Of a stretch of 64,000 nt of DNA, positions 25,410 to 37,364 are shown piece by piece; position 1 is the first letter of the stretch, and each line of letters starts with the position of its first letter. Both the position numbers and the translations under genes were made by a program. The DNA is from an uncultured Neomegalonema sp. (GTDB taxonomy: Bacteria > Pseudomonadota > Alphaproteobacteria > Rhodobacterales > Rhodobacteraceae), in NCBI GenBank assembly GCA_937995735.1, contig CALKIZ010000003.1, positions 176,287-240,286 of the forward strand. The letters run 5' to 3'. Under the pieces are notes generated by a model. It saw nothing but the letters and a program-made list of their open reading frames with translations, was not told the DNA's origin and searched no databases.

Positions 25410-27535
25410 TTCTGAGCCCGCAGGATCTCCGCAACCTCAAGAGTAACTCGGGAGACTTCAAACAGTTCTTCTGCCGGGATCGGTGCGGGACCGCCTGCCT
25501 CGACCGCTTGCATAAAGATTTCCGGGCAGGTCGCTTGCCCTTTATTCTGGCGCATCAGTGAATTCTTTTTGAACCCCGGCCATCCAAACCCCTTCAGCTT
25601 TAGAAAGTTATCGAGTTGAAGGGTGCGGCCCGCTGCGAAAACCTCGACACGCTCTTTCGGGAAACTCGATGCACCATTGGCGAGGTAATGGATTGTGCCA
25701 AAAGAGCCATCCTCAAAGCCAAGCACGATGGCCGCTTTGTCTTCGGTAATGGCAACACCCGCAGCATTGCCCATGCGCCGCGCCTGAACGGAAATGATGG
25801 GCGCGCCCGCTAAAAAGCGCATCAGGTCGATGAAGTGACATGCCTCACCAATAATCCGGCCTCCCCCGGTTGCATTGTCCTGAGTCCAATGATCTTCCGG
25901 TATTGCCCCGGCATTCATCACCATCATGAAGGATTTCGGCTCTGATACCTGATCGACAAGTTTCTTCATTGTTTGAATCTGCGGCGCAAACCGGCGGTTG
26001 AAACCAACCATAAGCAGACGATTTGCATCCGCATGAGCGGCCTCGACCGCTGCGAGTTCTTCGCGCGTGATCGCCAGCGGTTTTTCCACAAAGACATTTT
26101 TACCGTTTTGGAGCGCCTTGGTGACCAGCGGAGCGTGGCTGTTATGGCGTGTGGCAATCGCGATGGTGTTGATCTGCGCGTCCGCGAACAGGCTCTCCGT
26201 GTCGGTGGTTGCATGAGCAAACCCCCCGCGCTCACCATGGACCACGCCGCTGGTTCCGCCCGAGGTCGCAATCGTATGCAGCGTTGCGCCGGTTTTTGCA
26301 AAAGCCGGGATCAGAATGCGCGAGCCGTAATTACCTGCGCCGATCATACCCAAAACCGGCTTGCCAGCGGCGGGCGTCGCGCCGTCTTTCCCAGCGAGAT
26401 CGACTTGAGCCACATGGCGGCTCTCAATGTCATGGGGATAGTTGAGCACGATCCCCCGAGCGCTTTTATCGTTGCCGAGTACCTCGTATGCCTTTGGTGC
26501 TTTCTCAAAATCAAACCGGTGACTGATAAGGGTGTCTGTCTCAATCGCCCCCGCAGACATCATATCGAGCACCGCTTCGAAATTGCGCTGTTCAGTCCAG
26601 CGCACAAAGCCGAGCGGGTAATCTTGCCCGCCCTCTTCGTAAGCAGGGTCGTAGCGGCCCGGACCGTAAGAACACGACACCTGAAAACTGAGTTCCTTAT
26701 CGTAGAAATCAGCACGGCTCAGCTCCAGCCCGACGACGCCGACGAGAATGATACGCCCGCGCTGGCGCGACATCTGCGCGGCCTGATGCACAGGATCATT
26801 CGACTTGGTAGAGGCGGTAATCAGCACCGCATCCATGCCTGCGCCCCGGCTGAAGGCCATACCGGCGGCAATAGGGTCTTCGTTGGCCGGATTACACGTC
26901 TCAGCACCAAAGCTGCGCGCGAGGGCAAGTTTATCCTCGTCAAAATCCAGTGCCAAAACCCGGCAACCCTGAGCGCGCAGCAATTGTACTGTCAACAGGC
27001 CGATAAGCCCCGCTCCTGTAACAGCTACACATTCACCCAGAGTTAGCTTGGCCAGACGGATGCCCTGTAGACCAATGCTCGCCATGACAGTAAACGCGGC
27101 CATTTCATCGGTTACGCCGTCAGGAATACGGGCGCAAAGATTCTGAGGGACGCGCACTACATCGGCATGAGAACCATTAGAAACAACACGATCACCAGCA
27201 TTGAAACCTGAAACAGCCGTTCCCGCCTCGCGTACCGTACCGACATTGCAATATCCCAGCGGAATTGGCTCGGCGAGTTTCGAACGAACGGCTTCAACAG
27301 TGGTGAGCAAACCATCCGTCTTTACCTTTGACAGAACAGCCTTCACCTTATCAGGTTGTTGGCGTGCTTTCTGAACAAGGTTTGCCTTGCCGAAATCAAG
27401 CAACATCCGCTCCGTGCCGGTGGAGATCAACGAGACGGTCGTATCTATCAGTAAAGTACCGGACGTAACGGCTGGGGTCGGTGCGGTAACGACATCCGGT
27501 CCGTCTTTGGAAAGATCCTGAAGAAGTTGTTTCAT
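25406..27535 (-). CDS. Bi-domain oxidoreductase: MDR dehydrogenase fused to Gfo/Idh/MocA
   Basis: The 709-residue protein joins two NAD(P) domains. Residues 1-360 are a medium-chain dehydrogenase with VTGAGLIGLLTVQLL as the cofactor loop and NGSHADVVRVP, but the zinc ligands of alcohol dehydrogenases are not evident. Residues 385-709 are a Gfo/Idh/MocA oxidoreductase with GMIGAGNYGSRILIP and the catalytic EKPLA motif. Such fusions accompany heparinase-like genes in polysaccharide clusters and are thought to alter nucleotide-sugar intermediates. The substrate is unknown. It is third in the operon, downstream of wecC. Confidence 0.9.
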   Translation of the reverse strand: MKQLLQDLSKDGPDVVTAPTPAVTSGTLLIDTTVSLISTGTERMLLDFGKANLVQKARQQPDKVKAVLSKVKTDGLLTTVEAVRSKLAEPIPLGYCNVGTVREAGTAVSGFNAGDRVVSNGSHADVVRVPQNLCARIPDGVTDEMAAFTVMASIGLQGIRLAKLTLGECVAVTGAGLIGLLTVQLLRAQGCRVLALDFDEDKLALARSFGAETCNPANEDPIAAGMAFSRGAGMDAVLITASTKSNDPVHQAAQMSRQRGRIILVGVVGLELSRADFYDKELSFQVSCSYGPGRYDPAYEEGGQDYPLGFVRWTEQRNFEAVLDMMSAGAIETDTLISHRFDFEKAPKAYEVLGNDKSARGIVLNYPHDIESRHVAQVDLAGKDGATPAAGKPVLGMIGAGNYGSRILIPAFAKTGATLHTIATSGGTSGVVHGERGGFAHATTDTESLFADAQINTIAIATRHNSHAPLVTKALQNGKNVFVEKPLAITREELAAVEAAHADANRLLMVGFNRRFAPQIQTMKKLVDQVSEPKSFMMVMNAGAIPEDHWTQDNATGGGRIIGEACHFIDLMRFLAGAPIISVQARRMGNAAGVAITEDKAAIVLGFEDGSFGTIHYLANGASSFPKERVEVFAAGRTLQLDNFLKLKGFGWPGFKKNSLMRQNKGQATCPEIFMQAVEAGGPAPIPAEELFEVSRVTLEVAEILRAQK

Positions 27536-27571
27536 AGATGTCTCTAGAATTTGGAGGTCAACGGAAGCACT

Positions 27572-28822
27572 TTATCGGTTCCAGATGCCCTTCGTATCAA
27601 TGATAAGCCCAGCGTCGGGGAGGGCAGCTTTAAACTCGCGGTGATCGACCAGTAGCACGTGAATATCTGCTTTAGTGCCGTGGGGGACAAGTTCTGCGTT
27701 CAGTCCATCCGGTAGGCTTTCAATATTGGGTTCCACCACGAAAACCTTTCCGGGGTGGCGTTCAGTCAGAGTGGTCACGATTCCCAGCGCAGGGCTTTCG
27801 CGCAAGTCGTCAATATCGGGTTTAAAAGCGACTCCGTAACAAGCGATGCTGACCCCGGCGGCACTGCGCTCAGGATGATCACGCAGGAAACCGCCCAGAG
27901 CTTCATCGACCTTCGACAGCACCCATCCAGGCTTGGCATCATTGACTTCGCGCGCTGTGCGGATCAGGCGCGCCAGCGCCGGTGTGCGGGAAACAATAAA
28001 CCACGGATCAACCGCAATGCAGTGACCGCCCACGCCGGGTCCGGGCTGGAGGATATTGACACGCGGATGGCGGTTCGAAAGCGCAATCAACTCCCAAACA
28101 TCAATATCCAATTCATCGCAAATCACGGACAGCTCATTGGCAAAGGCGATGTTGACGTCCCGAAAGCTGTTTTCGGTCAGCTTGGCCATTTCGGCTGTGC
28201 GTGCATTCGTAACCACACATTCGCCCGCCACGAAAGTCCGGTAGAGATCAACGGCCAGTGCCGAGCATTTCGGAGTCATGCCGCCGATAACACGGTCATT
28301 CTCGACCAGTTCTCGCATCACATGACCGGGTAAAACCCGTTCCGGACAATGAGCGATGCGGATGTCGGAGTCTCCACCATGGGTCTGGGGGAATGTCAGA
28401 TCAGGGCGGGCATGGGCCAGCCATTCAGCCATTTTTTCCGTTGCCCCAACGGGTGACGTCGACTCCAAAACGATCAGATTACCGGGCGCGAGAACCGGTG
28501 CGATGGCTTTTGATGCGGCCTCAATATAGCGCAGATCAGGATCATGATTATCGCCCTTAAATGGCGTCGGAACCGCAATGAGAAAGGCTTCCGCAGGCTC
28601 GGGTGTCGTCGTTGCTCTCAGCCAACCCTCGCTGACGGTTGATCGTACAACGATATCGAGGTCCGGCTCGACGATGTGAATCTCACCACGATTGATTTTC
28701 TCGACCGCCCGCTCGTCGATGTCGATACCGAGCACTTTTACTTTGCGCGACGCAAAAATAGCAGCCGTGGGCAAGCCGATGTAACCCATCCCGATAACAG
28801 AAACTGTATTGAAGACAGTCAT
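27572..28822 (-). CDS. wecC: UDP-N-acetyl-D-mannosamine dehydrogenase
   Basis: WecC oxidises UDP-ManNAc twice to UDP-ManNAc uronic acid. The 416-residue protein has the Rossmann loop [13 protein letters not shown], the central domain with LESTSPVG and [20 protein letters not shown] (cited only as [11 protein letters not shown]), and the catalytic Cys in [13 protein letters not shown]. The C-terminal UDP-binding domain includes [17 protein letters not shown]. Related enzymes use UDP-GlcNAc, but the adjacent epimerase supports ManNAc. Its start overlaps the wecB stop by four bases. Together WecB and WecC provide an acidic sugar nucleotide, a plausible substrate for the downstream glycosyltransferase. 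Confidence 0.93.
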   Translation of the reverse strand: MTVFNTVSVIGMGYIGLPTAAIFASRKVKVLGIDIDERAVEKINRGEIHIVEPDLDIVVRSTVSEGWLRATTTPEPAEAFLIAVPTPFKGDNHDPDLRYIEAASKAIAPVLAPGNLIVLESTSPVGATEKMAEWLAHARPDLTFPQTHGGDSDIRIAHCPERVLPGHVMRELVENDRVIGGMTPKCSALAVDLYRTFVAGECVVTNARTAEMAKLTENSFRDVNIAFANELSVICDELDIDVWELIALSNRHPRVNILQPGPGVGGHCIAVDPWFIVSRTPALARLIRTAREVNDAKPGWVLSKVDEALGGFLRDHPERSAAGVSIACYGVAFKPDIDDLRESPALGIVTTLTERHPGKVFVVEPNIESLPDGLNAELVPHGTKADIHVLLVDHREFKAALPDAGLIIDTKGIWNR

Positions 28823-29952
28823 GATAATGCCTTAGCGAGGGCGTCTATAATACGGGAACAGGCCCGTCCGTCGCCATAGGGGTTATGGGACCGGCTCATC
28901 GTTGCGTATGCTTTTGCATCGTCCAGAAGTGTTTGAGTTCCCTCGACGATCGCATCAACATTTGTTCCCACAAGGCGGACGGTTCCCGCAGTAACTGCTT
29001 CGGGCCGCTCCGTTGTATCACGCATGACAAGAACCGGCTTACCGAGCGACGGAGCCTCCTCCTGAATTCCCCCGGAATCGGTCAGAATTATGGTCGAGAG
29101 GCCCATCAAATGCACGAAAGGAAGATAATCCAACGGGTCGATCAAATAGACGTTGTCATGATCCGCGAGCAATCGCCTTACAGGTTCCTGTACGTTTGGA
29201 TTGAGATGGACAGGATAGACGATATCAACGTCTTGGTGGCGGGCGGCAATATTTTGAAGCGCCTGACAGATACGTTCAAAACCGTCGCCAAAACTTTCGC
29301 GACGATGGCCGGTGACGAGGATAATCCGCCGATCCGGTGACAAGAAAGAAAACCGGTCCGCCAATTGTTTTTGCAAAGCGTCATCGGAGCCGATTTTCTC
29401 GCGCACGGAAATCAGGGCATCTATCACGGTATTGCCGGTGATTGTAATTGCCTCCGGCGGGACTCCTTCAGAGAGAAGGTTGTTCTGAGCGATCTCCGTT
29501 GGCACAAAATGTAGATTGGCTAACACACCGGTCAGTCTACGATTAGCCTCTTCTGGCCAAGGTGAATATAGCGATCCCGTGCGCAATCCCGCCTCAACAT
29601 GCCCTACAGAAACTTGTCCGTAATACGCGGCTAAAGCACCGGCAAAGGTTGTGGCCGTGTCGCCATGTACCAAGACAAAATCCGGTTTCGCCTCTTCGAT
29701 AACGGGCATCATCCCCGTGAGGATGCGCGATGTCACGTCGTGGATTGTCTGATTTTGACTCATAATGTCTAAGTCGTAATCTGGGAGTATATCAAATAGA
29801 TCAAGAACTTGATCGAGCATTGTACGATGCTGTGCTGTGATGCAGACGCTCGAATGAAACCGGGCGTCTTTTTTCAACATATTGATCAGGGGGGCCATTT
29901 TGATGGCTTCAGGCCGCGTTCCGAAGACTGTGAGAATGCGCTTAGAAGTCAT
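28819..29952 (-). CDS. wecB: Non-hydrolysing UDP-N-acetylglucosamine 2-epimerase
   Basis: WecB interconverts UDP-GlcNAc and UDP-ManNAc. The 377-residue protein has [12 protein letters not shown] at the N terminus, [38 protein letters not shown] and [15 protein letters not shown], all expected in this GT-B-fold enzyme. The start was moved to the ATG at 29952, directly before [12 protein letters not shown] and behind GGAAG; the track version adds 16 unsupported residues. It is the first gene of the leftward operon, so the promoter should lie in the repeat-rich 29953-30494 region. The downstream genes suggest surface polysaccharide rather than teichoic acid use. Confidence 0.94.
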   Translation of the reverse strand: MTSKRILTVFGTRPEAIKMAPLINMLKKDARFHSSVCITAQHRTMLDQVLDLFDILPDYDLDIMSQNQTIHDVTSRILTGMMPVIEEAKPDFVLVHGDTATTFAGALAAYYGQVSVGHVEAGLRTGSLYSPWPEEANRRLTGVLANLHFVPTEIAQNNLLSEGVPPEAITITGNTVIDALISVREKIGSDDALQKQLADRFSFLSPDRRIILVTGHRRESFGDGFERICQALQNIAARHQDVDIVYPVHLNPNVQEPVRRLLADHDNVYLIDPLDYLPFVHLMGLSTIILTDSGGIQEEAPSLGKPVLVMRDTTERPEAVTAGTVRLVGTNVDAIVEGTQTLLDDAKAYATMSRSHNPYGDGRACSRIIDALAKALS

Positions 29953-29998
29953 TTTGGAAACTTCCAAACTTGGCATGATAACCGTCTTGTACCATGTC

Positions 29999-30122
29999 AC
30001 ACTACACGACAGTAATCGTCATTGCCTGACTTGTTCGGGCAATCCGGAGCCGGAAACACCGGCGTCTGTCGCTCTGGATCATCGGAACAAGTCCGATGAT
30101 GATCCCTAAAATCGTGTAGTGT
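29999..30122 (+). repeat. MITE-like double-hairpin element, copy 2
   Basis: Eleven-base terminal inverted repeats, ACACTACACGA and TCGTGTAGTGT, bound two internal hairpins: ATTGCCTGACTTGTTCGGGCAAT and CATCGGAACAAGTCCGATG. It is the inverted copy of the element at 13150-13257. It lies between the wecB start and the second element and may carry or displace the operon promoter. Confidence 0.8.
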
Positions 30123-30367
30123 CGTGTACCGTGGTACCATGTAATCAGAGTCTCATAATCAGAACTGAATTAAATAATTTTTCGATATACTTACCGAGTA
30201 TACGTAGAAGGCATAATCCGATCTCTAAACCGGAACAACCTATTTGACGAGAATCGACAGGCTAACTCTAAGCCAAAAGGTATGTTTACAGCATTTTGAG
30301 ATAACGCTGAAGTCCCAGACTCAGGCTCCACGTGGCTTTTGGCGTGAAACCTGAATCAACAAATCTA

Positions 30368-30484
30368 GTGGATTGAATCGAACAAAGAACATCCATAAAA
30401 AACCGTGATATAGCACGTAAATAATCGTGTTATCAGCCTGTTACGGCGTATCGGCTTGGGGTTCTTTCGTCTCGCCCAATCCAC
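30368..30484. mobile_element. 117-base TA-flanked MITE candidate
   Basis: GTGGATTGAATCGAACAAAGAAC at the left is mirrored, with a few mismatches, by GTTCTTTCGTCTCGCCCAATCCAC at the right. The outer 12 bases TCTAGTGGATTG, including a flanking TA, are a perfect inverted repeat. TA on both sides is the target type of IS630/Tc1-mariner transposases. No ORF is inside. It differs in ends from the IS630 copy at 37355, so that element would not mobilise it. Confidence 0.65.
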
Positions 30485-30494
30485 TAGAACTGCT

Positions 30495-30902
30495 TTAACC
30501 CGGCATCTTCTCAAAGGCTTTGAGTCCGTCGTCAAGAACGGTCGCGTTCATCTTGCTTGATGTGTAGACATTCACCATCGGCGCGAATTGTTCCTGCTCG
30601 TTGATAAGACCGGCGCGCAGACCGATCATTCCTTCGCGGGACGAATTCTGCGTGAACATCGGCGTGCCGCATGTGCCGCAGAAATGCTTGGTCATGGTGC
30701 TGCCGGCATCTGAGCTGTGTTGGAATGTTTTCGGCGTGCCTGTGATTGTCACATCGTCTTGTTTAATAAACATCAATGCGGCATAGGCGCTGCCCGTAGA
30801 TTGGCGGCAATCGGTACAATGGCACTGCGCCATAATCGGCACCTCGCCATCCGCCTCGAATGAGATGTCACCGCAGAGGCACTTTCCGGTAAGTTTGGGC
30901 AT
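30495..30902 (-). CDS. GFA/CENP-V domain zinc protein
   Basis: The 135-residue protein belongs to the glutathione-dependent formaldehyde-activating (GFA, Mss4-like) family. Zinc-binding Cys pairs are evident in CLCGDISF, QCHCTDCR and FCGTCGTPMF. Despite the family name most members have unknown substrates, and Gfa's enzymatic role in formaldehyde chemistry is disputed. The start was moved to 30902, after GGGAAG; this gives the usual N terminus one strand before the first Cys pair. It is monocistronic and leftward. Its stop is only 11 bases from the edge of the MITE candidate, so the element may provide its 3' end. Confidence 0.9.
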   Translation of the reverse strand: MPKLTGKCLCGDISFEADGEVPIMAQCHCTDCRQSTGSAYAALMFIKQDDVTITGTPKTFQHSSDAGSTMTKHFCGTCGTPMFTQNSSREGMIGLRAGLINEQEQFAPMVNVYTSSKMNATVLDDGLKAFEKMPG

Positions 30903-31050
30903 TGGCTTCCCTTTGTATCCTGGCATCATTGCTACCACGATACTATGGAAGGGAAGGACACACTTGCAACTGAAACGTTTTATTGGAATGGGGACGGGCG
31001 ATGCTCGCTGTCTATTTGAATGCAGCTTTTTGGTGTTCTAAAGCACCCAC

Positions 31051-31078
31051 AAAAAAAGCCCCGGCAGGACCGGGGCTT
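31051..31078 (-). terminator. Intrinsic terminator of the atp operon
   Basis: On the minus strand AAGCCCCGG pairs with CCGGGGCTT around TCCTG, followed by seven T. It lies 26 bases after the atpC stop and ends the five-gene transcript. Confidence 0.93.
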
Positions 31079-31103
31079 GGGTCGTCGTCGAGAGTGCCAG
31101 CTT

Positions 31104-31496
31104 TTAGGCGCTTAGGTCTTTCATCAATCCGTCGATTTCGCCCAGATCGCGTTCGGCCTCGGCTTTGCGCATCCCTTCGGTCGAGTCGACCTTGGCTTGG
31201 GCTGCGGTGCGAACCGAGTCGAACATATCGCGGGTCGCTTCAGAGCGGATGGCCGCGTATTCTGCGAGGATCGAGACGCTTTCAGCGGTGATCTCAGCAA
31301 ATCCACCGGCAACCAGATACTCCGTCGTTTCACTGCCCGACTTGATCGTCACGACGCCGGGGCGCAGAGACGTTGCAGTCGGGACGTGACCGGGCATCGC
31401 TGCGAAATCGCCATCGCTGCCGGGAAGACCGACGACTTCGGCCTCCATCGACGCGAGTTTCTTTTCCGGTGAGACCAGTTCGACTTGCATCGCCAT
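31104..31496 (-). CDS. atpC: ATP synthase F1 epsilon subunit
   Basis: Epsilon sits on the F1 central stalk and can restrain ATP hydrolysis. The 130-residue protein has the N-terminal beta-sandwich with VELVSPEKKL and the landmark PGSDGDFAAMPGHVP, followed by a shortened C-terminal helical part (RSEATRDMFDSVRTAAQAKV). It is in the normal final position of the alphaproteobacterial atpHAGDC operon, starting four bases after atpD ends, so translation is likely coupled. Two nearby ATG codons (31496 and 31490) are possible starts. Confidence 0.96.
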   Translation of the reverse strand: MAMQVELVSPEKKLASMEAEVVGLPGSDGDFAAMPGHVPTATSLRPGVVTIKSGSETTEYLVAGGFAEITAESVSILAEYAAIRSEATRDMFDSVRTAAQAKVDSTEGMRKAEAERDLGEIDGLMKDLSA

Positions 31497-31499
31497 GGG

Positions 31500-33850
<2,351 letters not shown>

Positions 33851-33874
33851 CCGCCGCTACTCCAATTTGTAAAA

Positions 33875-35422
33875 TTAGGCTGCGGCTTCGAACGTGTTCG
33901 CAAACGCTTCGATGGCGGATTTGACTTTTTCTTCGGCATCACCGGCGATCTTAGGATCGTCTTTGCTGATCATGTCGAGGACATCTTTGCCCGCACCGCG
34001 CATATGGTTCAAAAGGCCCTTTTCGAACGGTCCAACCTGCGAGACAGGAAGATCGTCAAGATATCCATTCGTTCCTGCGTAGAGAACAACGACTTGCTCG
34101 GCGTTGGTCAGCGGCGAGTATTGCGCTTGCTTGAGCAGCTCGGTCAGACGCGCGCCGCGATTCAGCAGCTTTTGCGTCGATGCATCGAGGTCGGAACCGA
34201 ACTGGGCAAATGCTGCCATCTCGCGGTACTGGGCAAGTTCCAGCTTGATCGAACCGGCAACCGACTTCATTGACTTGGTTTGCGCGGATGATCCCACACG
34301 AGACACCGAAAGGCCGACATTCACCGCAGGGCGGATACCCTGATAGAACAGCTCGGTCTCAAGGAAAATCTGACCATCGGTAATCGAAATCACGTTCGTC
34401 GGAATAAAGGCCGATACGTCACCGGCTTGCGTTTCAATGATCGGCAGAGCGGTCATCGACCCCGCGCCAAACGCATCATCCATCTTCGCGGAACGCTCCA
34501 GCAGGCGTGAGTGAAGATAGAAAACGTCACCCGGATAGGCTTCACGTCCCGGTGGACGGCGCAGAAGCAGGGACATTTGGCGATAGCCAACGGCCTGTTT
34601 CGACAGATCATCATAAATAATGAGGGCGTGCATACCGTTGTCGCGGAAATACTCGGCCATCGCGCAAGCGGAGTACGGTGCGAGGAACTGCATCGGCGCA
34701 GGGTCCGACGCGGTTGCGGCAACAACGATGGAATATTCCATCGCGCCTTCTTCTTCGAGTTTCTTCACCAGCTGCGCCACGGTCGAGCGCTTTTGGCCAA
34801 CAGCAACATAAACGCAGTACAGCTTTTTGCTGTTATCGTCGCCTGCTGCTTCGTTATAGGATTTTTGGTTCAGGATCGCATCAAGCGCCACAGCGGTCTT
34901 GCCGGTCTGACGGTCACCGATGATCAGCTCGCGCTGGCCACGGCCAACAGGGATCAGAGCGTCAATCGCCTTGAGGCCGGTTGCCATTGGCTCATGCACC
35001 GATTTACGCGGGATGATGCCGGGAGCTTTGACTTCGGCACGAATACGCTGTTTCGCGTTGATCGGGCCTTTGCCGTCGAGCGGGTTACCGAGGCCATCGA
35101 CCACACGGCCAAGCAGCTCGGGTCCGGCAGGGACGTCAACGATGTCGCCGGTCCGCTTGACCGTATCGCCTTCTTTAATGTCCCGGTCGGTGCCGAAAAT
35201 AACGATACCGACGTTATCGGTTTCGAGGTTCAGCGCCATGCCGCGAATTCCACCGGGGAATTCGACCATTTCACCGGCCTGTACGTTATCGAGACCATAA
35301 ACGCGGGCGATACCATCGCCGACGCTGAGGACACGACCGATTTCCGAGACTTCCGCCTCTTGATCGAAGTTCTGAATCTGCTCTTTAAGAATCGCAGAGA
35401 TTTCCGAAGCTTGGATGCTCAT
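33875..35422 (-). CDS. atpA: ATP synthase F1 alpha subunit
   Basis: Alpha holds the non-catalytic nucleotide sites of F1. The 515-residue protein carries [13 protein letters not shown] as Walker [36 protein letters not shown] (only [12 protein letters not shown] need be cited), and [14 protein letters not shown] near the regulatory interface. The N terminus [16 protein letters not shown] begins with the helix that binds delta. Length is normal. It is second in the operon, 19 bases from atpH. Confidence 0.98.
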   Translation of the reverse strand: MSIQASEISAILKEQIQNFDQEAEVSEIGRVLSVGDGIARVYGLDNVQAGEMVEFPGGIRGMALNLETDNVGIVIFGTDRDIKEGDTVKRTGDIVDVPAGPELLGRVVDGLGNPLDGKGPINAKQRIRAEVKAPGIIPRKSVHEPMATGLKAIDALIPVGRGQRELIIGDRQTGKTAVALDAILNQKSYNEAAGDDNSKKLYCVYVAVGQKRSTVAQLVKKLEEEGAMEYSIVVAATASDPAPMQFLAPYSACAMAEYFRDNGMHALIIYDDLSKQAVGYRQMSLLLRRPPGREAYPGDVFYLHSRLLERSAKMDDAFGAGSMTALPIIETQAGDVSAFIPTNVISITDGQIFLETELFYQGIRPAVNVGLSVSRVGSSAQTKSMKSVAGSIKLELAQYREMAAFAQFGSDLDASTQKLLNRGARLTELLKQAQYSPLTNAEQVVVLYAGTNGYLDDLPVSQVGPFEKGLLNHMRGAGKDVLDMISKDDPKIAGDAEEKVKSAIEAFANTFEAAA

Positions 35423-35441
35423 CGGGTGACTTTCCCCAGAG

Positions 35442-35999
35442 TTAAGATGCTTTCATGGCAAGTTGAAGACCGGCCAGCTTCGCCTTGAGCGAGCTGTCGA
35501 TCATCTTACTGCCGACTTTGACGATTAAACCCCCGAGCAGAGATGGATCAACGCTGGCGTTAATCTTAACATCCTTGCCGAAGGAAGATTTGAGGTTCGC
35601 AGCCAGTTTATCGCGCTGCGCATCTGTAAGAGGCGTGGCGGAAGTAACTTCTGCGACGGTTTCGCTGCGGTGATCCGCAAGCATATCGGTAAAGCCCTGA
35701 ATCGCGCCGGGTAGGACACCGAGTCGGCCTTTGGAAATCATCAACTTTACGAATCGGGCAGTTGTATCGGACGATCCGGCCTTAGACATAAGAGCGGACA
35801 TTGCCTTGAGCTGACTGTCGCGGCTGTAGGCCGGGCTGCCAACAAGACGCTGCAGGTCTTCGCTGCTTGAAATCATTGTAGTCAGGGCTGCAAAGTCGGT
35901 TTCCAGCGCTTCAAGCGTGTTGGTTTCGCGACCAAGGTCGAAAATCGCCGAGGCATAACGACCGGCAGCACCGGATGCAGAGGCAGCAGACGTGGACAC
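35442..35999 (-). CDS. atpH: ATP synthase F1 delta subunit
   Basis: Delta (the OSCP counterpart) joins the top of F1 to the peripheral stalk. The 185-residue protein has [13 protein letters not shown] at the N terminus and [26 protein letters not shown] at the C terminus, cited as [10 protein letters not shown] and IDSSLKAKL. The start was moved to a GTG at 35999: AAGGG lies the right distance upstream and the protein then begins just before its first helix, whereas the track adds 32 unrelated residues. It is the first gene of atpHAGDC; the operon promoter should be within 36000-36274, though I could not fix it. The F0 genes are elsewhere, as usual for the class. Confidence 0.94.
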   Translation of the reverse strand: MSTSAASASGAAGRYASAIFDLGRETNTLEALETDFAALTTMISSSEDLQRLVGSPAYSRDSQLKAMSALMSKAGSSDTTARFVKLMISKGRLGVLPGAIQGFTDMLADHRSETVAEVTSATPLTDAQRDKLAANLKSSFGKDVKINASVDPSLLGGLIVKVGSKMIDSSLKAKLAGLQLAMKAS

Positions 36000-36274
36000 A
36001 GCGACCCTTTCATAATGACGGCGTGCGGTAGGAGATGTGACCGGAAATCCGTTATCACAAGCCGCTCGCTTATCAAGCGCGCGCACGTCTAGCATATGAT
36101 TTTGCTGCGATGCAAGATGCCGTGAAGCGTTGAGAGCAGACTTTTACAGCATAATTTATCGATTGTTGGCCGATGCGAGCAGAAAACGAGGGATTTCTGG
36201 GAAAATGTGTTGAGCGCTATTTTGTAAGTTGTGATGAGTTGGTGTTTCTGTCAGGCGCGAGTGGTAATGCGTGG

Positions 36275-37252
36275 TTAATCGCAGTCGGTTTTGTATCCGG
36301 CGATGGTTTGATGGCCACTTTCACTAAAATCGACGCTAATGAGCGTTACGTCTTTTAGCCGTACTTTAAATATCTCTTTGAGTTCAACGATTGAACTTTC
36401 TTGTGCCAGTGCATCAATCTGATCGTAGGGGGAGCGGCCAACAACGATGCGCATCCATATGTGAATTGCATGTTCTACCTGTGAGGGGGAGATTTCTCTG
36501 TCCGAGGTCACGGTGACTTTAGGAGGAGTCACTTTTATCCGAGTTTGGTCATTTGCCAGCATTTCGCGAGCGGTGACTGGAATGGTATTTATTCGAATGT
36601 TTTTGCTTTCATCCCGCCAGTTATGTGTGTTGTTGAAAGCGATCAGGTCGCTCCAAAACGTCCCACAGGCTATCCGGTGCTTTGGTTTTGGATCGGAACA
36701 AGAAACATGAGTCGCATGGGCGTCCACAAGTTTTGTCCCGTCAGGGTGGACGGTGCGATCTAAGTTTTGGCCGGCAAGCCATGTTTCGATGGCTCTATCT
36801 TTCGCTTTGTCCGGTGATGTCTGCGTGACGGCAGCTTTTATGGTTTCCTCGATGCCGTCTAGCGCTTGTAGATCGGGTAAATCATTGGCGCTTATTGTTC
36901 TATCTTCTGGAATCGGATGGCCCGCCGCAAGATAACTGCTGACAACGGTTTCGGGGTCATAGAGCTGATAATTGACCTCAGCTTTAATTGAGCAATCTGT
37001 GCCATTTGAGAGGGGTGTCGTCAGCTCGATTTCTTTTTTGAAAATATAAAGATTTGGAACGGTTACACCAGTTTCAACAATGGGATATTTCGCGTGTTGC
37101 CCCGGCGTGAGTGTCCGTAGGATTTTCCGGTTGCGTAGGATGAAACCGGTTTCGGTGGGATTTACGGTGACGCTTGTTCGCATATCGAGCGCATGAGCGG
37201 GCGCAGTATAAATCAAAATAGCGGCGATAATGGGTGCGATACGAAATAACAT
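36275..37252 (-). CDS. Secreted SPFH/band-7-like protein
   Basis: The 325-residue protein begins with a cleavable signal peptide, MLFRIAPIIAAILIYTAPAHA. The mature N-terminal 200 residues resemble an SPFH fold: VNPTETGFILRNRKILRTLTPGQH, cited in part as PTETGFILRNRK and LTPGQHAKYPI, then EVNYQLYDPETV, matching the usual growth-factor-like order of prohibitins and HflK/C. The C-terminal part repeats the helical run IHIWMRIVVGRSPYD. SPFH proteins are normally held by an uncleaved membrane anchor, so a periplasmic form is unusual. The start is placed at the ATG giving the signal peptide; its ribosome binding site is weak. The IS630 copy lies about 100 bases upstream. Confidence 0.65.
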   Translation of the reverse strand: MLFRIAPIIAAILIYTAPAHALDMRTSVTVNPTETGFILRNRKILRTLTPGQHAKYPIVETGVTVPNLYIFKKEIELTTPLSNGTDCSIKAEVNYQLYDPETVVSSYLAAGHPIPEDRTISANDLPDLQALDGIEETIKAAVTQTSPDKAKDRAIETWLAGQNLDRTVHPDGTKLVDAHATHVSCSDPKPKHRIACGTFWSDLIAFNNTHNWRDESKNIRINTIPVTAREMLANDQTRIKVTPPKVTVTSDREISPSQVEHAIHIWMRIVVGRSPYDQIDALAQESSIVELKEIFKVRLKDVTLISVDFSESGHQTIAGYKTDCD

Positions 37253-37364
37253 GAATTTCGTATAATGCGGTAATGCTCTCAAGTGCAAGTTATGCGTTTG
37301 TTGATGCACAGCGAGGAAAAGAGAGCTTAGGAACAAGAATGGCGAGAGATAATACCAACGGCAT

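Noticed and set aside
25973-27046. 357-codon plus-strand ORF
   Set aside because: Shadow of the well-supported bi-domain oxidoreductase gene on the other strand.
34511-35488. 325-codon plus-strand ORF
   Set aside because: Antisense shadow of atpA and the atpA-atpH junction.
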